Shown piece after piece: positions 61,273-64,000 of a stretch of DNA of 64,000 nucleotides. The notes below the pieces were generated by a model. The model saw only the letters and a list, made by a program, of their open reading frames with translations. It did no database searches and was not told where the DNA came from. This DNA is from Litchfieldella anticariensis FP35 = DSM 16096 (GTDB lineage: Bacteria > Pseudomonadota > Gammaproteobacteria > Pseudomonadales > Halomonadaceae). The stretch spans positions 1 to 64,000 of the forward strand of contig NZ_KE332392.1 in assembly GCF_000409775.1 (NCBI RefSeq). Reading direction: 5' to 3'. The position numbers and the translations under genes are program-made. Within the stretch, counting starts at the first letter, position 1. Every line of letters begins with the position of its first letter.

Positions 61273-62724
61273 ATGAACCAAGCGACATCCCTTCTTCGTC
61301 AACAGTGCTATATCGATGGCACTTGGGTCTCGGCCGCCGATGGCCGTACCGTGCCTGTTTACAACCCCTCGACCGGTGAGGCCATCGGCAGCGTACCCAG
61401 TCTCTCGGCACAGGAGGTGCGTAGCGCCATTCGCGCCGCTGAAGTTGCTGGCGCCTTATGGGCGGCGCTGACCGCCAAGGCGCGTGCCGTGATCCTACGT
61501 CGCTGGTTCGAGCTGTGCATGGAGCAGCAGGAAGCGCTGGCCCAGCTGTTGACCCTGGAGCAGGGCAAGCCGTTGACTGAGGCCCGTGGTGAGATCGCCT
61601 ACGGCTCGGCCTTCATCGAATGGTTCGCCGAGGAAGCCAAGCGGGTCTACGGCGACATCATCCCCAGCACCGGCGAAGGCCGCCGCATCATGGTTCTCAA
61701 GCAGCCAGTAGGCGTGGTGGCGGCGATCACGCCGTGGAACTTCCCCAATGCCATGATCACCCGTAAGGCTGCTGCCGCCCTGGCGGCGGGCTGCAGCATC
61801 GTGATCAAGCCGGCCAGCGCCACGCCGTTCTCGGCTCTGGCGTTGGCCGAATTGGCCGAGCAGGCGGGCGTCCCCAAGGGGGTGTTGAATATCGTTACTG
61901 GGCAGGCCTCCGTGGTCGGCAACGAACTGGCCGATAACTCGACGGTGCGCAAGCTCTCCTTCACCGGTTCCACTGAGGTCGGCAAACTGCTCATGGAGCG
62001 CTGCGCCAAGACCGTGAAGAAGGTTTCCATGGAATTGGGCGGCAACGCGCCCTTCATCATCTTCGACGATGCCGACCTGGATGCCGCCGTGGCAGGGGTA
62101 ATGGCCTCCAAGTTCCGCAACACCGGTCAGACCTGCGTGTGCGCCAACCGGGTGTTCGTGCAGAACGGCATCTACGATGCCTTCGCCGACAAGCTCAAGG
62201 CCGCCGTCGAGGCGCTGGCGGTGGGTGACGGCTTCGAGGAAGGTATCACGCTTGGGCCGCTGATCGACGAGCGCGCCGTGGCCAAGGTCAAGGAACATAT
62301 CGGGGATGCCGTGGCGGGTGGTGCCCATCTACTGACGGGAGGCACGGCTCATCCGCGTGGTGGCAACTTCCTGCAACCGGCAATTCTCACCGACGTCCCC
62401 CGCGACGCCCTGCTGATGCGCGAAGAAACCTTCGGTCCGGTGGCACCACTGATCCGCTTCGACAGTGAAGAAGAGGCCATTGCCCTGGCCAACGATACGC
62501 CCTTTGGCCTGGCCAGCTACTTTTATACCCGCGACCTGGCGCGCTCCTGGCGTGTCTCGGAAGCTCTCGAATTCGGCATCGTCGGCTTGAACGAGGGCAT
62601 CATCTCCAGCGAGGTGGCACCCTTCGGCGGCATCAAGGAGTCGGGCATCGGTCGCGAAGGCTCGAAGTACGGTATCGACGACTACATCGAGATCAAGTAC
62701 CTGTGTGTAGGTGGTATTCGCTGA
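61273..62724 (+). CDS. gabD: Succinate-semialdehyde dehydrogenase-like aldehyde dehydrogenase
   Basis: 483-residue aldehyde dehydrogenase of the GabD branch. Cofactor and catalytic motifs are AAITPWNFPNAMITRK, MELGGNAPFIIFDDAD (catalytic Glu) and NTGQTCVCANRVFV (nucleophile Cys). The end GGIKESGIGREGSKYGIDDY is typical of succinate and glutarate semialdehyde dehydrogenases. ATG 61273 is chosen for the family N-terminus; upstream CAGGATAACG is a weak ribosome site. It probably oxidises the aldehyde produced by the FAD oxidoreductase. Confidence 0.85.
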   Translation: MNQATSLLRQQCYIDGTWVSAADGRTVPVYNPSTGEAIGSVPSLSAQEVRSAIRAAEVAGALWAALTAKARAVILRRWFELCMEQQEALAQLLTLEQGKPLTEARGEIAYGSAFIEWFAEEAKRVYGDIIPSTGEGRRIMVLKQPVGVVAAITPWNFPNAMITRKAAAALAAGCSIVIKPASATPFSALALAELAEQAGVPKGVLNIVTGQASVVGNELADNSTVRKLSFTGSTEVGKLLMERCAKTVKKVSMELGGNAPFIIFDDADLDAAVAGVMASKFRNTGQTCVCANRVFVQNGIYDAFADKLKAAVEALAVGDGFEEGITLGPLIDERAVAKVKEHIGDAVAGGAHLLTGGTAHPRGGNFLQPAILTDVPRDALLMREETFGPVAPLIRFDSEEEAIALANDTPFGLASYFYTRDLARSWRVSEALEFGIVGLNEGIISSEVAPFGGIKESGIGREGSKYGIDDYIEIKYLCVGGIR

Positions 62725-62752
62725 TGTATCTCATCGGACAAGGATAATCGTC

Positions 62753-62934
62753 ATGCATAACGCAGAACTCAAGCTACATTATGTCGTCAGTGGCGACGAC
62801 GATAGTTGGTCGATAAGGCCTAGCTCGACAAGGTGATGCATGTCTGCCGCTTTCGTGCCGACGAGGATTTCGAGATGATCGTCCAGATACATGTCGAGGA
62901 CGAGGGAATCAAGGTGCCACGAGGTGACGCATGA
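62753..62934 (+). pseudogene. Decayed small gene between gabD-like and reductase genes
   Basis: Two fragments remain. ATG 62753 (GACAAGGATAATCGTC upstream) reads MHNAELKLHYVVSGDDDSWS and stops at 62836. A second frame reads LDKVMHVCRFRADEDFEMIV, then a GDA end at 62934 overlapping the next start (ATGA). A frameshift near 62806 and a TAG at 62821 separate them. I do not recognise the protein; the retained overlap shows it was once part of the operon. Confidence 0.4.
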
Positions 62935-63818
62935 ACAACAAACGTATCGGGTTTATCGGAACGGGACTGATGGGCGAGCCCATGGCGCTCAACCTGCTGG
63001 CAGCCGGCTATGAACTGCAAGCCTGGAACCGCTCCCCGGAAAAGCTGGACAGGATCGTGGCGGCCGGGGGCATGGCATGCGATACGCCCACCGCAGCTGC
63101 TACCGGCGTGGATTTCCTGATCTGCATGCTGAGCGATGGCCCGACCTGCGACGCGGTGCTGTTTGGCAGCGAAGACAAGAGTGCCGTCGACGCCCTGACG
63201 CCCGGCGCCATACTGATCGTGATGAGTTCGATTCCGGTGGAAACGGCCGTCGAGCAGGCCAGGCAATGTGAAGACCGCGATGTGGGCTACCTGGATGCCC
63301 CGGTATCGGGTGGTCAGAAAGGCGCCATGGATGCCACCCTGGCGATTATGGTGGGTGGTGCCAGTAAGACGTTCGATCAGGCGCAGGACGTGCTCTCTGT
63401 CATGGGCCGCACGGTGCATGTCGGCCCCGCCGGCACTGGCCAGCAAACCAAACTGGCCAACCAGATGATTGTCGCCAGCACCATTGCCACTGTGGCCGAG
63501 GCCTTACTGTTCGCCGAGCGAGGAGGGGCCGACCCGGTGAAGGTGCGAGATGCCCTGGCCAGAGGTTTCGCCGATTCGCCGATACTTCGCCAGCATGGTC
63601 AGCGCATGCTCGAAGAGAATTACGAGCCGGGCGGTGCAGCCAAATATCAACTCAAGGATACCCGTACCGCACTAGAGCGGGCCGAAGCGTTGGGACTGGA
63701 ACTACCCATTGCACGTACGGCCGATGCGCTGTTTGCCGCCATGGTCGAGCATGGCGATGGCGACCTCGACCACAGCGGTTTGATGCGCGAGCTCAGGCGT
63801 CTCAATTCACAACCGTAG
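62931..63818 (+). CDS. 3-hydroxyisobutyrate / tartronate semialdehyde-type dehydrogenase
   Basis: 295-residue beta-hydroxyacid dehydrogenase: RIGFIGTGLMGEPMALNLL (NAD-binding), DAPVSGGQKGAMDATLAIMV (substrate loop) and GTGQQTKLANQMIV (catalytic Lys). Family members oxidise 3-hydroxyisobutyrate or reduce tartronate semialdehyde. It starts at the ATGA overlap with the decayed gene and is the last enzyme of the operon. Confidence 0.85.
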   Translation: MNNKRIGFIGTGLMGEPMALNLLAAGYELQAWNRSPEKLDRIVAAGGMACDTPTAAATGVDFLICMLSDGPTCDAVLFGSEDKSAVDALTPGAILIVMSSIPVETAVEQARQCEDRDVGYLDAPVSGGQKGAMDATLAIMVGGASKTFDQAQDVLSVMGRTVHVGPAGTGQQTKLANQMIVASTIATVAEALLFAERGGADPVKVRDALARGFADSPILRQHGQRMLEENYEPGGAAKYQLKDTRTALERAEALGLELPIARTADALFAAMVEHGDGDLDHSGLMRELRRLNSQP

Positions 63819-63857
63819 CGGTGCAAGGCCAAGGCCCAGCAACTGATTCTTCATAGA

Positions 63858-63882
63858 AACACCCCGAAGGTTGGATTGGGTG
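63858..63882 (+). terminator. Weak hairpin after the reductase gene
   Basis: ACACCC (63858-63863) and GGGTGT (63877-63882) pair around a 13-base loop, about 40 bp after the operon's last stop codon. A possible operon terminator, not strongly supported. Confidence 0.35.
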
Positions 63883-63920
63883 TCCAACTGATGTTGTGCT
63901 GCAAGCGATGAGAACAGGGA

Positions 63921-64000
63921 ATGAAGTTACAACACTCTTGGTGGGTGGCAGTGGGCACTATGCTGATATCGGCCTGTAGCGGGGGCGAGAGGATGTCCAA
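63921..64000 (+). CDS. Start of a putative lipoprotein, partial
   Basis: The first 26 codons of a gene cut by the window end: MKLQHSWWVAVGTMLISACS, then GGERMS. The hydrophobic stretch followed by ISACS fits a lipobox, with Cys19 as the lipidated residue. ACAGGGA precedes the start very closely. Too short to name. Confidence 0.5.
   Translation, partial: MKLQHSWWVAVGTMLISACSGGERMS

Overview
The window looks like chromosomal DNA from a GC-rich gammaproteobacterium, most likely Halomonadaceae (Halomonas or a close relative). The assignment rests on gene content: TRAP, tripartite tricarboxylate (TTT) and ABC uptake systems, an arginine transporter beside astE, and a GNAT-nitrilase fusion. No rRNA, tRNA, CRISPR or insertion sequence was found, and no phylogenetic marker is present, so the genus is an inference.

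Layout. 1-5990 is a type VI secretion cargo island: a frameshifted vgrG end, a DUF4123 adaptor, a MIX-motif effector split into two overlapping frames, and two full plus one truncated tandem DUF6708-like membrane protein genes, probably immunity. 6025-7294 (minus) holds a TraX-like membrane protein and a gamma-glutamylcyclotransferase-like protein. 7525-11633 is a TRAP transporter (dctQ, dctM, dctP) and a LysR regulator. 11864-18498 encodes an ethanolamine-type permease, a glutamine-synthetase-like ligase, an aldehyde dehydrogenase, an iron alcohol dehydrogenase and a class I amidotransferase. Together these spell out a gamma-glutamylated amine (probably ethanolamine) catabolic route. 18467-22373 is a Cd/Zn/Pb module (cadA, corA, cadR) with MerR-type operators. 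22474-27658 (minus) is an arginine/ornithine-type ABC importer with astE and a DUF1338 dioxygenase.

27966-38792 contains wrbA, an FCD GntR regulator, an IlvD/Edd dehydratase, a divergent TTT transporter (tctCBA) and four enzymes (enolase superfamily, DapA family, 2-hydroxyacid dehydrogenase, FMN 2-hydroxyacid dehydrogenase). It is a probable sugar-acid or hydroxy-acid utilisation locus. 38801-42234 has a tartrate/D-malate dehydrogenase, its divergent DmlR-like regulator and an overlapping GT4 glycosyltransferase. 42239-45432 (minus) carries a VTT-domain membrane protein, MtfA and the GNAT-nitrilase fusion. 45696-50082 is a CUT1-type ABC importer (UgpB/MalK-like). 50197-52981 is a mix of YciI, GST, VOC and ChaC genes plus a gene-poor stretch.

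53098-63818 is a second ABC-based catabolic operon. It holds a damaged LysR gene, a PotABCD-like importer, an HAD hydrolase, an FAD amine oxidase, a GhrA-like reductase, a GabD-like dehydrogenase, a decayed small gene and a 3-hydroxyisobutyrate-dehydrogenase-like enzyme. The window ends inside a lipoprotein gene.

A recurring theme is strong hairpins between cistrons, notably just after periplasmic binding-protein genes and across the 3' ends of enzyme genes. The most interesting candidates for new biology are the gamma-glutamyl amine pathway, the amine/hydroxy-acid operon at the right end, and the effector with its tandem mosaic immunity-like genes.
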